NCBI RefSeq assembly: GCF_000315795.1 | Contig: NZ_ANHY01000006.1 | Location: 62,001-126,000, forward strand | Direction of reading: 5' to 3' | Length of the DNA stretch: 64,000 nucleotides | Origin: Caenispirillum salinarum AK4 | GTDB lineage: Bacteria; Pseudomonadota; Alphaproteobacteria; Rhodospirillales; Rhodospirillaceae | Shown here: positions 26,321-36,979 of the stretch, piece after piece | Layout: every line of letters begins with the position of its first letter | How positions within the stretch are numbered: the first letter of the stretch is position 1 | Notes under the pieces: generated by a model | What the model saw: only the letters and a program-made list of their open reading frames with translations | Told to the model about the DNA's origin: nothing | The model's database searches: none | Translations under genes and position numbers: made by a program

Positions 26321-27376
26321 ATGGCCGCCGACGACCAGGACCGACTGATCTCCGCCCGCCGGCGCGAGGATGACGCCGACGCCTCCATGCGTCCGCAGGC
26401 GCTGGACGACTTCATCGGACAGCAGCTTCTGCGCGAGAACCTGGGCGTCTACATCCAGGCGGCCAAGGCGCGCGGCAACGCACTGGACCACGTGCTGTTC
26501 CACGGCCCGCCGGGCCTGGGCAAGACGACGCTCGCCCAGATCGTGGCGAAGGAGATGGGCGTGGGCTTCCGCGCCACCTCCGGCCCGATGATCGCGCGGG
26601 CCGGCGACCTGGCCGCCATTTTGACCAATCTTGAAGCCCACGACGTCCTGTTCATCGATGAAATTCATCGCCTTAATCCTGCCATAGAGGAAGTGCTGTA
26701 TCCGGCCATGGAGGATTTCCAACTGGACCTCATCATCGGCGAGGGGCCGGCGGCGCGCAGCGTGCGGATCGACCTGCACCCCTTCACCCTGGTGGGGGCG
26801 ACGACGCGGCAGGGGCTTCTGACCCGTCCGTTGCGCGACCGGTTCGGCATTCCCCTTCAGATGAAGTTCTACGAGCCGGAGGAGCTTGAGGCCATCGTGA
26901 GGCGCGGCGCGAGCGTCATGGGACTGGAGATCACCGCCGACGGCGCGATGGAAATCGCACGCCGTTCACGCGGGACGCCGCGCGTGGCCGGTCGGCTGTT
27001 GCGGCGGGTGTCCGACTTCGCCCTGGTCGCCAAGCGCAGCCCGGTCGACCGGCACATCGCCGACGCCGCCCTCAAGCGGCTGGACGTGGACGCCATGGGC
27101 CTCGACGCCATGGACCGCAAGTACCTGGAATGCATCGCGAAACACTACGGCGGCGGGCCGGTGGGCGTGGAAACGCTGGCCGCCGCGTTGTCGGAGGAAC
27201 GCGACACGCTGGAAGAGGTGATCGAGCCCTTCGTCATCCAGAAGGGGCTGATCCAGCGCACCCCGCGCGGCCGCGTGCTGTCGGAGGCCGGCTTCTCCCA
27301 CCTGGGGCTCATGCCGCCGCGCCGTGACGCCGCCTGCGGGCAGTTCGACCTGCTGAACGGCTCGGAGGGGGCGTGA
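26321..27376 (+). CDS. ruvB: Holliday junction helicase RuvB
   Basis: A 351-residue AAA+ motor. Walker [13 protein letters not shown], Walker [14 protein letters not shown], sensor 1 [18 protein letters not shown] and a C-terminal winged helix ([20 protein letters not shown]) are all present. It drives branch migration with RuvA. CAGGAG precedes the start, 10 bp after ruvA. Its stop overlaps the ybgC start. Confidence 0.96.
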   Translation: MAADDQDRLISARRREDDADASMRPQALDDFIGQQLLRENLGVYIQAAKARGNALDHVLFHGPPGLGKTTLAQIVAKEMGVGFRATSGPMIARAGDLAAILTNLEAHDVLFIDEIHRLNPAIEEVLYPAMEDFQLDLIIGEGPAARSVRIDLHPFTLVGATTRQGLLTRPLRDRFGIPLQMKFYEPEELEAIVRRGASVMGLEITADGAMEIARRSRGTPRVAGRLLRRVSDFALVAKRSPVDRHIADAALKRLDVDAMGLDAMDRKYLECIAKHYGGGPVGVETLAAALSEERDTLEEVIEPFVIQKGLIQRTPRGRVLSEAGFSHLGLMPPRRDAACGQFDLLNGSEGA

Positions 27377-27837
27377 TGGATACCGTTTCGCGCGCCCTGG
27401 AAAATGCTGCCTCCGGCGCCTTCCGCGACGGCGAGCACGTCTTTCCCGTGCGCGTCTACTTCGAGGACACCGACGCCGGCCGCATTGTCTACCACGCCCG
27501 CTACCTGCACTTCGCCGAGCGGGCGCGGTCGGAGATGATGCGCCTGTGCGGCTGGACCAATCCGCAGCTCATGGACGACCCCGGTCTCGCCTTCGCCGTG
27601 CGCCGGGCCACCATGGATTTCCGCAAGCCGGCCATGCTCGATGATCTTCTGGAGGTGCGCACGCGCGTCACCAGGGTCGGCGGGGCGTCGCTGCAGGCCG
27701 AACAGCGCGTGGAGCGCGACGGCGAGACGCTTGTGACCATCGACATCACGCTCGCCAGCATGGCCATGGGCGGGGGCGTCTGCCGCCTGCCCGCCGGCCT
27801 GAGGGCGCGGCTGGACGAACTCGTGATCCGGGGATAG
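27376..27837 (+). CDS. ybgC: Tol-Pal-associated acyl-CoA thioesterase YbgC
   Basis: A 153-residue hotdog-fold thioesterase. VRVYFEDTDAGRIVYHARYLHFAERAR holds the catalytic Asp in the 4-hydroxybenzoyl-CoA thioesterase motif. YbgC proteins act on acyl-CoAs near the inner membrane and are almost always the first gene of tol-pal operons, as here. ATG 27376 overlaps the ruvB stop (TGATG); an in-frame GTG three bases earlier is an alternative start. Confidence 0.92.
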   Translation: MDTVSRALENAASGAFRDGEHVFPVRVYFEDTDAGRIVYHARYLHFAERARSEMMRLCGWTNPQLMDDPGLAFAVRRATMDFRKPAMLDDLLEVRTRVTRVGGASLQAEQRVERDGETLVTIDITLASMAMGGGVCRLPAGLRARLDELVIRG

Positions 27838-27850
27838 GGGAAAGACACCG

Positions 27851-28531
<681 letters not shown>

Positions 28532-28535
28532 TCCC

Positions 28536-28997
28536 ATGGCGATGTTCGTCAACAACAAGTCCAGCACCGGCTACCGCCGCGGCCGCCGGGCCATGAGCGA
28601 CATCAACGTCACCCCCATGGTGGACGTGATGCTGGTGCTGCTGGTGATCTTCATGGTCACCGCGCCCATGCTGGCGACGGGGGTGGAGGTGGACCTGCCG
28701 GAGGCCGCGTCGCCGGCCCTGCCGCAGGAGGACCCGACGAGCATCACGATCCAGGTGCTGGCCGACGGGCAGGTCGCCATCAACGACGCCGGCGAGGAAA
28801 TGAGCCGCACGTCCACCAAGGAGGCCCTGCTGGCCCAGATGGCGGCCGTGCGTCAGTCGAACCCGGAGGGGGCCATCTTCGTGCGCGGCGACGGCGCGGC
28901 CAACTACGGTCGCGTGATGGAGGTGATGGGCATTCTCTATGACGCCGGCTACCGTGAGGTGAACCTGGTCACCCAGCGACCGTCCGGCGCGCAGTGA
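28536..28997 (+). CDS. tolR: Tol-Pal system protein TolR
   Basis: A 153-residue ExbD/TolR protein. The single membrane helix (about 23-47) contains [19 protein letters not shown], whose Asp is the proton-binding residue. The periplasmic domain follows. A basic cytoplasmic tip ([11 protein letters not shown]) precedes the helix. It is in series with tolQ. Confidence 0.96.
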   Translation: MAMFVNNKSSTGYRRGRRAMSDINVTPMVDVMLVLLVIFMVTAPMLATGVEVDLPEAASPALPQEDPTSITIQVLADGQVAINDAGEEMSRTSTKEALLAQMAAVRQSNPEGAIFVRGDGAANYGRVMEVMGILYDAGYREVNLVTQRPSGAQ

Positions 28998-29014
28998 GGA
29001 CGACGTAGACGATC

Positions 29015-30154
29015 ATGGCGCGCGGCGAAGAGCATATCTCGGAACAGCCGAAGGGCATGGGCAAGGGCGTCGTCCTGTCCGTGCTGTTCCATGGCGCCAT
29101 CGTGGTGGCGGCGCTGGTGGGGCTGCCGTTCCTGACGAGCGAGCCCGAGGAGCCGGAAGAGTTCGTGATGGTGGTCAATCCCGTCATCGACGAGATGACG
29201 GCCGCGCCGCCGCCCGCGCCAAAGCGGGCGGAAGAATTCAAGCCGCCGCCGGCGCCGAAGGACGAGCCCGAACCGGAACCCGAACCTCAGCCGGAACCCC
29301 CGCCGGAGCCCCCGAAGCCCGAGCCGGAACCCGAACCGGAGCCGGAACCCGAGCCGCCCAAACCGGAGCCTGAGCCGGCGCCCGCGCCGCCGCCCGCGCC
29401 TGAGCCTGAGCCGGCCGCCCCGCCGCCGGAGCCCGAGCCGGCGCCTGAGCCTGAGCCGCCCAAGGAAGTTGCCAAGGCGGAACCTCCGCCCGAACCGGAG
29501 CCGGAGCCCGCGCCGCCGCCCAAACCCACGCCGACCCCTCAGGCCAAGCCCGAGCCGCCGAAGAAGCCGGAGCCTCCGAAAAAGGAGGAGCCGCCCAAGC
29601 AGGTCGCCAAGGCTGAGCCGAAAAAGGAGCCGGAGCCCAAGCCGGAGCCGCCGAAGAAGGCCGAGCCGAAGAAGGAGCCGCCGAAAAAGGAGCCGGACCC
29701 CTTCGACAGCCTGCTGAAGACGGTGGAGGAACTGGAGAAGAAGACCAGCCGTCCGCCGCCGGAGACGCAGGTGGCCGAGGCGCGCGGCAGTCGCGACAGC
29801 CAGGAGGCGACCAGCAACCAGGTGCAGCGGGCGCCCAACCTGTCCGACGTCGCCACGGCGACGGAGAAGGAGGCCATCCGCGCGCACATCCAGCCGAACT
29901 GGTTCCTCGATCCCGGCATGAAGGGACTGACGGACCTTTACGTGGAGATCCGCGTTCAGGTGGCGCCGGACGGTACCGTCCAGGGCGCGCGTGTCGTCAG
30001 CGATGCCCCGCCGGGCGCCGTCCGCCAGTTCCAGCAATTCGCCGAGAGCGCGCGCCGCGCCGTTCTCAAGTCCAGTCCGCTGCCCATCCCGCCGGGCAAG
30101 TACCAGCAGTTCCGCGACATGGTCCTGCAGTTCCGTCCGGAGGATGCCCTGTGA
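29015..30154 (+). CDS. tolA: TolA, proline-rich Tol-Pal linker protein
   Basis: A 379-residue protein with one membrane helix (about 18-43), a low-complexity linker (about 75-228) and a C-terminal globular domain (about 285-379; [18 protein letters not shown], then [20 protein letters not shown]). The linker is not the usual Ala/Lys helix but Pro-Glu repeats that turn into Pro-Lys repeats, so it should be an extended polyproline rod more like TonB. It crosses the periplasm to contact Pal and TolB. Its stop overlaps a GTG in the tolB frame. Confidence 0.93.
   Translation: MARGEEHISEQPKGMGKGVVLSVLFHGAIVVAALVGLPFLTSEPEEPEEFVMVVNPVIDEMTAAPPPAPKRAEEFKPPPAPKDEPEPEPEPQPEPPPEPPKPEPEPEPEPEPEPPKPEPEPAPAPPPAPEPEPAAPPPEPEPAPEPEPPKEVAKAEPPPEPEPEPAPPPKPTPTPQAKPEPPKKPEPPKKEEPPKQVAKAEPKKEPEPKPEPPKKAEPKKEPPKKEPDPFDSLLKTVEELEKKTSRPPPETQVAEARGSRDSQEATSNQVQRAPNLSDVATATEKEAIRAHIQPNWFLDPGMKGLTDLYVEIRVQVAPDGTVQGARVVSDAPPGAVRQFQQFAESARRAVLKSSPLPIPPGKYQQFRDMVLQFRPEDAL
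29265..29705. repeat. Low-complexity Pro/Glu/Lys coding repeat in tolA
   Basis: Degenerate repeats of a GAGCCGGAACCC-like unit run through this stretch and encode PEPE then PKKPE motifs. Such tracts can vary in length between strains. They also create a long Gly/Arg/Leu-rich open frame on the other strand, which is not a gene. Confidence 0.8.
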
Positions 30155-30198
30155 TCGCCGTCCATCTCCGCCGCCCAGTCAGGAGGACCCGCCCGACC

Positions 30199-31554
30199 AT
30201 GCGCTTGAATGACGTCCGCAATGCCCTGAAGCGCGGCCTGGTCGCCGTCGTCGCCGTGGTGGCGACGGTGGCCGCCGTTGCGCTTCAGCCGGCTCCCGCC
30301 GCTGCCGAGGTGCGCATCGACATCACCCGCGGCAAGGTGGAGCCGCTGCCCATCGCCGTCGTGCCCTTCAATGCCGACAGCCCGCAGGCGGCCCAGCTCG
30401 CCCGCGACATTTCGGGAGTCATCGCCGCCGACTTGGAGCGTTCGGGCCTGTTTGCGCCCATCGATCAGGCCGCCTTCATCCAGCGCGACGTGCCCATGAA
30501 CGCGCCGCCGCGCTTCATGGACTGGCGCTCCATCGCCGCCCAGGCGCTGGTGCACGGGGCGGTGCAGCCGCAGCCGGACGGCCGGGTGCGCATCGCCTAC
30601 CGCCTGTGGGACATCTTCGCGGAAAACCAGATGGCGGGGCAGGCCTACACCACCCAGGCCGACAATTGGCGCCGCATCGCCCACATCATCGCCGATGACA
30701 TCTACGAGCGCATCACCGGCGAGCAGGGCTATTTCGACACCCGCATCGTCTATGTGGCGGAAAGCGGGCCGGCCGTGGACCGCACCAAGCGCCTGGCGAT
30801 CATGGATCAGGACGGCGCCAATCACCGCTACCTGACCGACGGGTCCTCGCTGGTGCTGACGCCGCGGTTTTCGCCGACCAGCCAGGAAATCACCTTCATG
30901 TCGTATTCCAACGGCGTGCCGCGGGTGTTCCTCTACAACATCGACACCGGCCGGCAGGAGCTTCTGGGCGAGTTCCCCGGCATGACGTTCGCGCCGCGGT
31001 TCTCGCCGGACGGCAACAAGGTGATCCTGTCCATGGCGCGCGACGGCAACTCGGAAATCTACGAGATGGACCTGCGCACGCGCCGCATCACGCGCCTGAC
31101 CAACCATCCGGCCATCGATACCAGCCCCAGCTATTCGCCGGACGGCCAGCAGATCACCTTCAACTCCGACCGCGGCGGCGCGCAGCAGATCTACGTGATG
31201 GACGCCGACGGCGGCAACGTGCGCCGCATCAGCTTCGGCGACGGCCGTTACGCCACGCCCGTCTGGAGCCCGCGCGGCGACCTGATCGCCTTCACCAAGA
31301 TGAAGTCCGGCCAGTTCTACATCGGCGTCATGCGGCCCGACGGCTCGGGCGAGCGGATGCTGGCCACCGACTATCTGGTGGAAGGCCCGACCTGGGCGCC
31401 CAACGGCCGCGTGCTCATGTTCTTCCGCCAGAGCAGGGGCGGCCCGAATGCCGCGCCCAAGCTGGTGACGGTGGACCTGACCGGCCAGAACGAGCGCCTT
31501 GTGGTGACCCCGCAGGATGCGTCCGATCCGGCGTGGTCGCCGCTGCTCCAGTAG
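30199..31554 (+). CDS. tolB: Tol-Pal system beta-propeller protein TolB
   Basis: A 451-residue periplasmic protein. A signal peptide of about 35 residues ends PAPAAAE. The N-terminal domain includes [26 protein letters not shown]; the C-terminal part has repeating blades with [25 protein letters not shown] and [24 protein letters not shown]. It binds Pal and is released by TolA. ATG 30199 is chosen over the overlapping GTG at 30151 because AGGAGGA lies upstream and the signal peptide begins there. Confidence 0.94.
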   Translation: MRLNDVRNALKRGLVAVVAVVATVAAVALQPAPAAAEVRIDITRGKVEPLPIAVVPFNADSPQAAQLARDISGVIAADLERSGLFAPIDQAAFIQRDVPMNAPPRFMDWRSIAAQALVHGAVQPQPDGRVRIAYRLWDIFAENQMAGQAYTTQADNWRRIAHIIADDIYERITGEQGYFDTRIVYVAESGPAVDRTKRLAIMDQDGANHRYLTDGSSLVLTPRFSPTSQEITFMSYSNGVPRVFLYNIDTGRQELLGEFPGMTFAPRFSPDGNKVILSMARDGNSEIYEMDLRTRRITRLTNHPAIDTSPSYSPDGQQITFNSDRGGAQQIYVMDADGGNVRRISFGDGRYATPVWSPRGDLIAFTKMKSGQFYIGVMRPDGSGERMLATDYLVEGPTWAPNGRVLMFFRQSRGGPNAAPKLVTVDLTGQNERLVVTPQDASDPAWSPLLQ

Positions 31555-31763
31555 GGGTGACGAGGGGACCTTCTTCACGCCGATGTTTTCGCGTCGCCAC
31601 CGGCATGGGGTGGCGGCGCGGGGCGAATTCGGCTAAGACTTTCGGCGTCCGGGCAGGCATCGGCCCGGCGTCGCGACACGGCTTTCGGCGTCGGAGGACG
31701 GCCGCGCATAGGGCGGTCGACGGCAGCCGGACCGACCGATTGGTTCATGGGAGTGACATTGCG

Positions 31764-32297
31764 ATGAAGTTCCGTTCTTTGAGTGTTTTTGCCGCCGTCG
31801 CGCTGCTGGCCGCCTGCACCACCCCGCCCGAGGAAGGCGCGGGCACGGGCGGCGCGGGCGCCATGGGCACAGCCGGCATGGGCGCGGGCGCGGCCGGCAC
31901 GGGCATGGGTGCCGACGGCATGGGCCAGGCCGGTCCGGCCGCGGGCTCGGTTCAGGAGTTCCGCGAGGTCGTGGGCGACCGCGTCTTCTTCGCCACCGAT
32001 GCCTACACGCTGAGCCCCGAGGCTCAGGCCACCCTGCGCCGCCAGGCGGCGTGGCTGCAGCAGTACCCCGGCAAGAACGTGCTGGTGGAGGGCCACGCCG
32101 ACGAGCGCGGCACCCGCGAGTACAACCTGGCGCTCGGCGAGCGTCGCGCCAACTCGGCCAAGGACTTCCTTGTGCTGCAGGGCGTGCCCGCCAACCGCAT
32201 CCAGACGGTCTCCTACGGCAAGGAGCGCCCGGTCTGCGTCGAAAGCACGCCGGACTGCTGGCAGCAGAACCGCCGCAGCGTCACCGTCATCCGCTGA
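31764..32297 (+). CDS. pal: Peptidoglycan-associated lipoprotein Pal
   Basis: A 177-residue outer-membrane lipoprotein. The lipobox LLAAC places the lipidated Cys at residue 18. A Gly/Ala/Met-rich flexible linker (about 25-60) precedes the OmpA-like domain, with VLVEGHADERGTREYNLALG and RRANSAKDFL, the diaminopimelate-binding segment. It anchors the outer membrane to peptidoglycan. A 209-bp gap without a gene separates it from tolB, so it may have its own promoter. Confidence 0.96.
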   Translation: MKFRSLSVFAAVALLAACTTPPEEGAGTGGAGAMGTAGMGAGAAGTGMGADGMGQAGPAAGSVQEFREVVGDRVFFATDAYTLSPEAQATLRRQAAWLQQYPGKNVLVEGHADERGTREYNLALGERRANSAKDFLVLQGVPANRIQTVSYGKERPVCVESTPDCWQQNRRSVTVIR

Positions 32298-32316
32298 GGC
32301 CGCGGCGGCGGCACCG

Positions 32317-32334
32317 GGCCCGCTTGTGCGGGCC
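32317..32334. terminator. GC-rich hairpin between pal and cpoB
   Basis: GGCCCGC-ttgt-GCGGGCC, a 7-bp perfect stem 20 bp after the pal stop. No T-run follows, so it is more likely an attenuator or mRNA-stability element than a full stop. Confidence 0.4.
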
Positions 32335-32382
32335 GGGCGCCCGCCGCCGGGTTCCTGGGCGCAGAGGCAGAGGAGTTCCACC

Positions 32383-33474
32383 GTGTCGATCCTTGGCTTG
32401 CGACGCATCCGCCGCCGTTCCGTCCCGTTGGGCCGGCGATTGCTCGCCACCTCAATGCTGGCCGTGGGAATGGCGGCCGCCGTCGTAACGGTGTCGGCGC
32501 CCGCGCCGGCCGTCGCGCAGTCTGCCCAGGAACGGTTGGACCGCCTGGAGCGCGACCTCCAGCTTCTCCAGCGTCAGGTCTACCGGGGTGATTTCGCCGC
32601 CGGCCAGACGCCGCCGCCCGCCACCGCGGGGGCGGACGTATCCGGCGACGTGGCGACCCGTCTTCAGGGGCGCATCACCGAACTGGAGCAACTGGTGACG
32701 CGCCTGACCGGTCGCGTGGAAGAGACGCAGTATCAGGTCCAGCAGATGGACCAGCGCCTCCAGCGCTTCATGGATGACGTGGACTTCCGCCTGCAACAGC
32801 TTGAGGGCACGGGCGGCGCGGCCGCTGCTCCGGCGCAGGGCCAGAGCCAAAACCAGGGCGCGGGAGGACAGGCGCCCGCGCCGGGTCAGGAAGCCCCTGC
32901 CACATCGGGCGGTTTCCGTGCCGCCACCCCGTCCCAGCCCGCGCCGACCGGCGGGCAGGGGGCAGGCTCGCAGGGGCTGGCGCCCGGCGAGGGCACTCTC
33001 GGCACCATCCCGGCGGAGCCTCCCGCGCAGGCTCAAGCGGAGGGGCAGGCCCCCGCGCAGACGGGGCCCGTGCTGCCCGAGGGCACGCCCGAGGAGCAGT
33101 ATTCCTATGCCTTCGGCCTGCTGCGCGAAGGGGCCTATGACCGCGCCTCGCAGGCCTTCGAGGCCTTCGTCGACCGTCACGGCGACCATTCGCTGGCCGG
33201 CAATGCACAGTACTGGCTGGGCGAGACCCACTATGTGCAGGGTGACTACGAGCGGGCGGCGGTGACCTTCCTGGACGGCTACCGCAGCTATCCGGAAAGC
33301 CCCAAGGCGCCGGACAACCTGCTCAAGCTTGGGTTGACCATGGCCCAGTTGGACAAAACCCGCGAGGCCTGCGCCGCGTTCACGCGCATCTCCGGCGAGT
33401 ACCCGCAGGCGCCCGATCCCATCCAGCGCCGCGCCCGCTCCGAGGCCGAGCGCCTGGGCTGCGGCAACCTCTGA
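32383..33474 (+). CDS. cpoB: Cell division coordinator CpoB (YbgF)
   Basis: A 363-residue periplasmic protein. The signal peptide ends AVAQ at about 46. Residues about 48-75 and 95-140 form a coiled coil (ERLDRLERDLQLLQRQV) that trimerises and binds TolA. A Gly/Pro/Gln/Ala-rich linker (about 145-230) follows. Tetratricopeptide repeats occupy the C-terminus (YSYAFGLLREGAYDRASQAF, WLGETHYVQGDYERAAVTF). It links Tol-Pal to peptidoglycan synthesis. GTG start behind GAGGAG. Confidence 0.92.
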   Translation: MSILGLRRIRRRSVPLGRRLLATSMLAVGMAAAVVTVSAPAPAVAQSAQERLDRLERDLQLLQRQVYRGDFAAGQTPPPATAGADVSGDVATRLQGRITELEQLVTRLTGRVEETQYQVQQMDQRLQRFMDDVDFRLQQLEGTGGAAAAPAQGQSQNQGAGGQAPAPGQEAPATSGGFRAATPSQPAPTGGQGAGSQGLAPGEGTLGTIPAEPPAQAQAEGQAPAQTGPVLPEGTPEEQYSYAFGLLREGAYDRASQAFEAFVDRHGDHSLAGNAQYWLGETHYVQGDYERAAVTFLDGYRSYPESPKAPDNLLKLGLTMAQLDKTREACAAFTRISGEYPQAPDPIQRRARSEAERLGCGNL

Positions 33475-33482
33475 CCTGCGCC

Positions 33483-34925
33483 ATGGGCGGCCCGGAAAAT
33501 CTCGACCATCGGGCGGTGCCGGAGGACGGCACCGCCCGTCCCGTCTCGGCGGAGGACTTCGCCGCACGCATGGCGCCGCTGGGCCCGTTCGAGCGTCCGC
33601 CGCGCCTGGCCGTGGCGGTCTCGGGCGGGGCGGACAGCCTGGCGCTGGCGCTGCTGGCCCATGAGTGGGCGGCGCATCGCGGCGGCTCGGTCCTGGCACT
33701 GACCGTCGACCACGGCTTGCGGCCCGAGGCGGCGGAGGAGGCCCGCGCCGTCGGCCGCCGGCTGGCGGCGCGCGGCATCGACCACGCCATCCTCACGAAT
33801 GAAGGTCCTGCCCCCCACGCCAACGTTCAGGCGGAGGCGCGCGGCTTGCGGTATCGTTTGTTGCTGGAGCGCTGCCGGGGCGAGGGCATCCTGCATCTGC
33901 TGACCGCCCATCACCGCGAGGACCAGGCGGAAACGCTTTTGCTGCGCCTCGGCCGCGGCTCGGGCCTGCGCGGGCTGTCGGCCATGGCACCGGTGGCCGA
34001 AATGGCGGAGGCCCGGGTGCTGCGGCCGCTGCTGGATGTTCCGCGCGCCAGCCTGTCCGCCACCTGCGCCGGCGCCGGCGTGAAGTGGGTCGACGACCCC
34101 AGCAACCGCGACCGCCGCCATGCCCGGGTGCGCGCCCGGGCGCTGCTTCCGGCGCTGGAGACGGCGGAGATCGGTCTGACGGCGACGCGCTTGGCGCAGA
34201 CGGCAGCCCGGCTCGGCCGCGCGCGGGCGGCGGAGGATGAGGCTGTCGCGGCCTTGCTGGCCGAGGCGGCGACGGTTCATCCGCTGGGACATGCGACGCT
34301 GGACCCCGACCCCTTTGCCGACGCGCCGGAAGAGATCGCGCTCCGGGCCTTGTCGCGGGTGCTTGCCTGCATCGGTGGGTCGGCGCATACGCCCCGGCTC
34401 GACGGGCTGGAGCAGGCGTTCGCGCGGTTGGGGACGGCGGAGCTGACGGTCGCCGGGTGCCGCGTCGTCCATCGCCAGAAGCGCTGGATCGTCTGTCGCG
34501 AGGCCGGACGCGCCGCGCCGCCCGCGCCGCTGCCGGCCGGCCGTTGGGACGGCCGCTGGTGCTGGGTGCCGGGCTCCGACCGTCCGGACATCCATGTCGG
34601 AGCCCTGGGCGAGGCGGGCCTGCCGGCTGTTCCGAAAGAGGTGCGCAGGGCCTTGCCGTCGGTGGTCGTCCAGGCGCTTCCCGCCGTATGGAAGGATGGC
34701 GGCGTGATCGGGTTGCCCGGCCTCGGCTGGTGGAGAGACATGGCTTCGGCACCGCCGCTGCAACCGGGAAGCCTGCGGTTTGCCCCGCGCGTTGCCATGA
34801 CGTATGTTGGATGTGGCGGCTTGCGCCGGGGGCGTCGTCACCTATGTAGGCAGGTAGATATTTCCCGCGTGGCGGAAGGGCGAATGAAGGCAGGTACGGG
34901 ACATCGCCCCCGTCGCGCGACATGA
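33483..34925 (+). CDS. tilS: tRNA(Ile)-lysidine synthase TilS
   Basis: A 480-residue enzyme. The PP-loop ATP motif SGGADS is at about 50-55. It changes the wobble C of the AUA-reading tRNA-Ile to lysidine, needed to read AUA as Ile. [29 protein letters not shown] is a typical substrate-binding stretch. The ATG lies 8 bp after cpoB. The C-terminus is less conserved. Confidence 0.92.
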   Translation: MGGPENLDHRAVPEDGTARPVSAEDFAARMAPLGPFERPPRLAVAVSGGADSLALALLAHEWAAHRGGSVLALTVDHGLRPEAAEEARAVGRRLAARGIDHAILTNEGPAPHANVQAEARGLRYRLLLERCRGEGILHLLTAHHREDQAETLLLRLGRGSGLRGLSAMAPVAEMAEARVLRPLLDVPRASLSATCAGAGVKWVDDPSNRDRRHARVRARALLPALETAEIGLTATRLAQTAARLGRARAAEDEAVAALLAEAATVHPLGHATLDPDPFADAPEEIALRALSRVLACIGGSAHTPRLDGLEQAFARLGTAELTVAGCRVVHRQKRWIVCREAGRAAPPAPLPAGRWDGRWCWVPGSDRPDIHVGALGEAGLPAVPKEVRRALPSVVVQALPAVWKDGGVIGLPGLGWWRDMASAPPLQPGSLRFAPRVAMTYVGCGGLRRGRRHLCRQVDISRVAEGRMKAGTGHRPRRAT

Positions 34926-34941
34926 GTGGAAGGGTCTGGAA

Positions 34942-36888
34942 TTGAACTTCAGCAAAAACGTGCTTCTGTGGGTGATCATCGCCGTCCTCTTGGTGGCGCT
35001 GTTCAACCTGTTTCAGACGTCTTCCCCGCGCGGGACGGAGGCGCCGGTGGCGTATTCCGAGTTCATGGAGCAGGTCGAATCGAACCAGGTTCGCGACGTC
35101 ACCATCCAGGGCGAGCAGATCACCGGGCACTACACCGACGGCCGCAAGTTCTCCACTTACGCGCCGCCGCAGAGCAGTGACCTGGTCCCGACCTTGCGCG
35201 AATCCGGTGTGCGCGTGAGCGCCACGCCGGCGGAAGACAACGTGCCGACCTTCTGGGGCATCCTGATTTCCTGGTTCCCCATGCTGCTTCTGATCGCCGT
35301 GTGGATCTTCTTCATGCGGCAGATGCAGGGCGGCGGCGGCAAGGCGATGGGCTTCGGCAAGTCCAAGGCCAAGATGTTGACCGAGAAGGCGGGCCGCGTC
35401 ACCTTCGACGACGTCGCCGGCATCGACGAGGCCAAGCAGGAGCTTGAGGAAATCGTCGAGTACCTGCGCGATCCGCAGAAGTTCCAGCGCCTGGGCGGCA
35501 AGATCCCCAAGGGCGTGCTTCTGGTGGGCCCGCCGGGCACCGGTAAGACGCTGTTGGCGCGGTCCATCGCCGGCGAGGCCAACGTGCCGTTCTTCACCAT
35601 CTCGGGCTCCGATTTCGTCGAGATGTTCGTCGGCGTCGGCGCCAGCCGTGTCCGCGACATGTTCGAGCAGGGCAAGAAGAACGCGCCGTGCATCATCTTC
35701 ATCGACGAAATCGACGCCGTGGGCCGCCACCGTGGTGCCGGTCTCGGCGGCGGCAACGATGAGCGCGAGCAGACCCTGAACCAGCTGCTGGTGGAGATGG
35801 ACGGCTTCGAGGCCAACGAGGGCGTCATTCTCATCGCGGCCACCAACCGCCCCGACGTGCTGGACCCGGCGCTGCTGCGCCCCGGCCGCTTCGACCGGCA
35901 GGTCGTGGTGCCCAACCCCGACGTGCTGGGCCGCGAGAAGATCCTCAAGGTCCACATGCGCAAGGTGCCGCTGTCGCCGGACGTCGACGTGCGCATCGTC
36001 GCGCGCGGCACGCCGGGCTTCTCGGGCGCCGATCTGGCGAACCTGGTCAACGAGGCCGCGCTCATGGCCGCCCGCAAGGGCAAGCGCGTGGTCACCATGT
36101 CCGACTTCGAGGAAGCCAAGGACAAGGTCATCATGGGTGCGGAGCGCCGCTCCATGGTCATGTCCGAGGACGAGAAGAAGCTGACGGCCTACCACGAGGG
36201 CGGCCACGCCCTGGTGACCCTGATGTGCCCGGAATACGACCCGGTCCACAAGGCGACCATCATCCCGCGCGGCCGTGCGCTGGGTCTGGTGCAGAGCCTG
36301 CCGGAGCGCGACCGCATGTCGCACTCCCGCGAGTACCTGGAGGCTTTCCTGGCGATCGCCATGGGTGGCCGCGTGGCCGAGGAAGTGATTTTCGGCAGGG
36401 AGAAGGTCACCACCGGCGCCAGCCAGGACATCAAGATGGCCACCGACCGCGCCCGGCGCATGGTGACCGAGTGGGGCTTCTCCGAGAAGCTCGGCCCGCT
36501 GACCTACGGCGAGCCGGAAGGCGAGGTGTTCCTCGGCCACTCGGTGACGCAGCACAAGAACATGTCCGAGCGCACCGCCCAGATGGTCGACGAGGAAGTG
36601 AAGCGCATCGTCGATGCGGGGTACCAGCGGGCCTACAAGTACATCACGGAAAACCGTGACAAGCTGGAGGCCATCGCCCAGGGGCTGCTCGAGTACGAGA
36701 CCCTGTCGGGCGAGGAGCTGAAGACCCTCATGGCCGGCGGCCAGATCCGCCGCGACGACGACACGGGCGGCGGCACCCCGCAGCCGTCCGGCGGTCGCCG
36801 GTCGTCGGTTCCCGTCGCCGGCAAGGGCAAGGGCTCCGAGGGCGAGGCCGGCATCGGCCCGGGTCCGGAGCCTCAGCCGGGAACCTGA
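34942..36888 (+). CDS. ftsH: ATP-dependent zinc metalloprotease FtsH
   Basis: A 648-residue membrane protease. TM1 is at about 7-24 and TM2 at about 107-127, flanking a small periplasmic domain. The AAA domain has Walker A GPPGTGKT at about 196-203, Walker [12 protein letters not shown] and an arginine finger in [14 protein letters not shown] at about 418-422 is the zinc site. It degrades membrane and regulatory proteins. The start is [22 protein letters not shown] is the conserved N-terminus and no ATG or GTG fits. A terminator follows 35 bp downstream. Confidence 0.96.
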   Translation: MNFSKNVLLWVIIAVLLVALFNLFQTSSPRGTEAPVAYSEFMEQVESNQVRDVTIQGEQITGHYTDGRKFSTYAPPQSSDLVPTLRESGVRVSATPAEDNVPTFWGILISWFPMLLLIAVWIFFMRQMQGGGGKAMGFGKSKAKMLTEKAGRVTFDDVAGIDEAKQELEEIVEYLRDPQKFQRLGGKIPKGVLLVGPPGTGKTLLARSIAGEANVPFFTISGSDFVEMFVGVGASRVRDMFEQGKKNAPCIIFIDEIDAVGRHRGAGLGGGNDEREQTLNQLLVEMDGFEANEGVILIAATNRPDVLDPALLRPGRFDRQVVVPNPDVLGREKILKVHMRKVPLSPDVDVRIVARGTPGFSGADLANLVNEAALMAARKGKRVVTMSDFEEAKDKVIMGAERRSMVMSEDEKKLTAYHEGGHALVTLMCPEYDPVHKATIIPRGRALGLVQSLPERDRMSHSREYLEAFLAIAMGGRVAEEVIFGREKVTTGASQDIKMATDRARRMVTEWGFSEKLGPLTYGEPEGEVFLGHSVTQHKNMSERTAQMVDEEVKRIVDAGYQRAYKYITENRDKLEAIAQGLLEYETLSGEELKTLMAGGQIRRDDDTGGGTPQPSGGRRSSVPVAGKGKGSEGEAGIGPGPEPQPGT

Positions 36889-36923
36889 TGCCGTGAGCGT
36901 GACCATTACCCCTTCCATCACGG

Positions 36924-36953
36924 AAAGCCCCGCGCTCGCGCGGGGCTTTTCTC
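36924..36953 (+). terminator. Intrinsic terminator behind ftsH
   Basis: AAAGCCCCGCG (36924-36934) and CGCGGGGCTTT (36939-36949) form an 11-bp perfect stem with a 4-nt loop, followed by TTTTCTCT. It lies 35 bp after the ftsH stop. If folP were started at the GTG at 36893, this hairpin would fall inside the coding sequence. Confidence 0.88.
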
Positions 36954-36979
36954 TGCCCGAGGGCGCCGATCCGGCGTCC

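Noticed and set aside
28949-30037. A Gly/Leu/Arg-rich open frame antisense to tolA
   Set aside because: It results from reading the Pro/Glu/Lys repeat backwards; it is not a glycine-rich protein gene.
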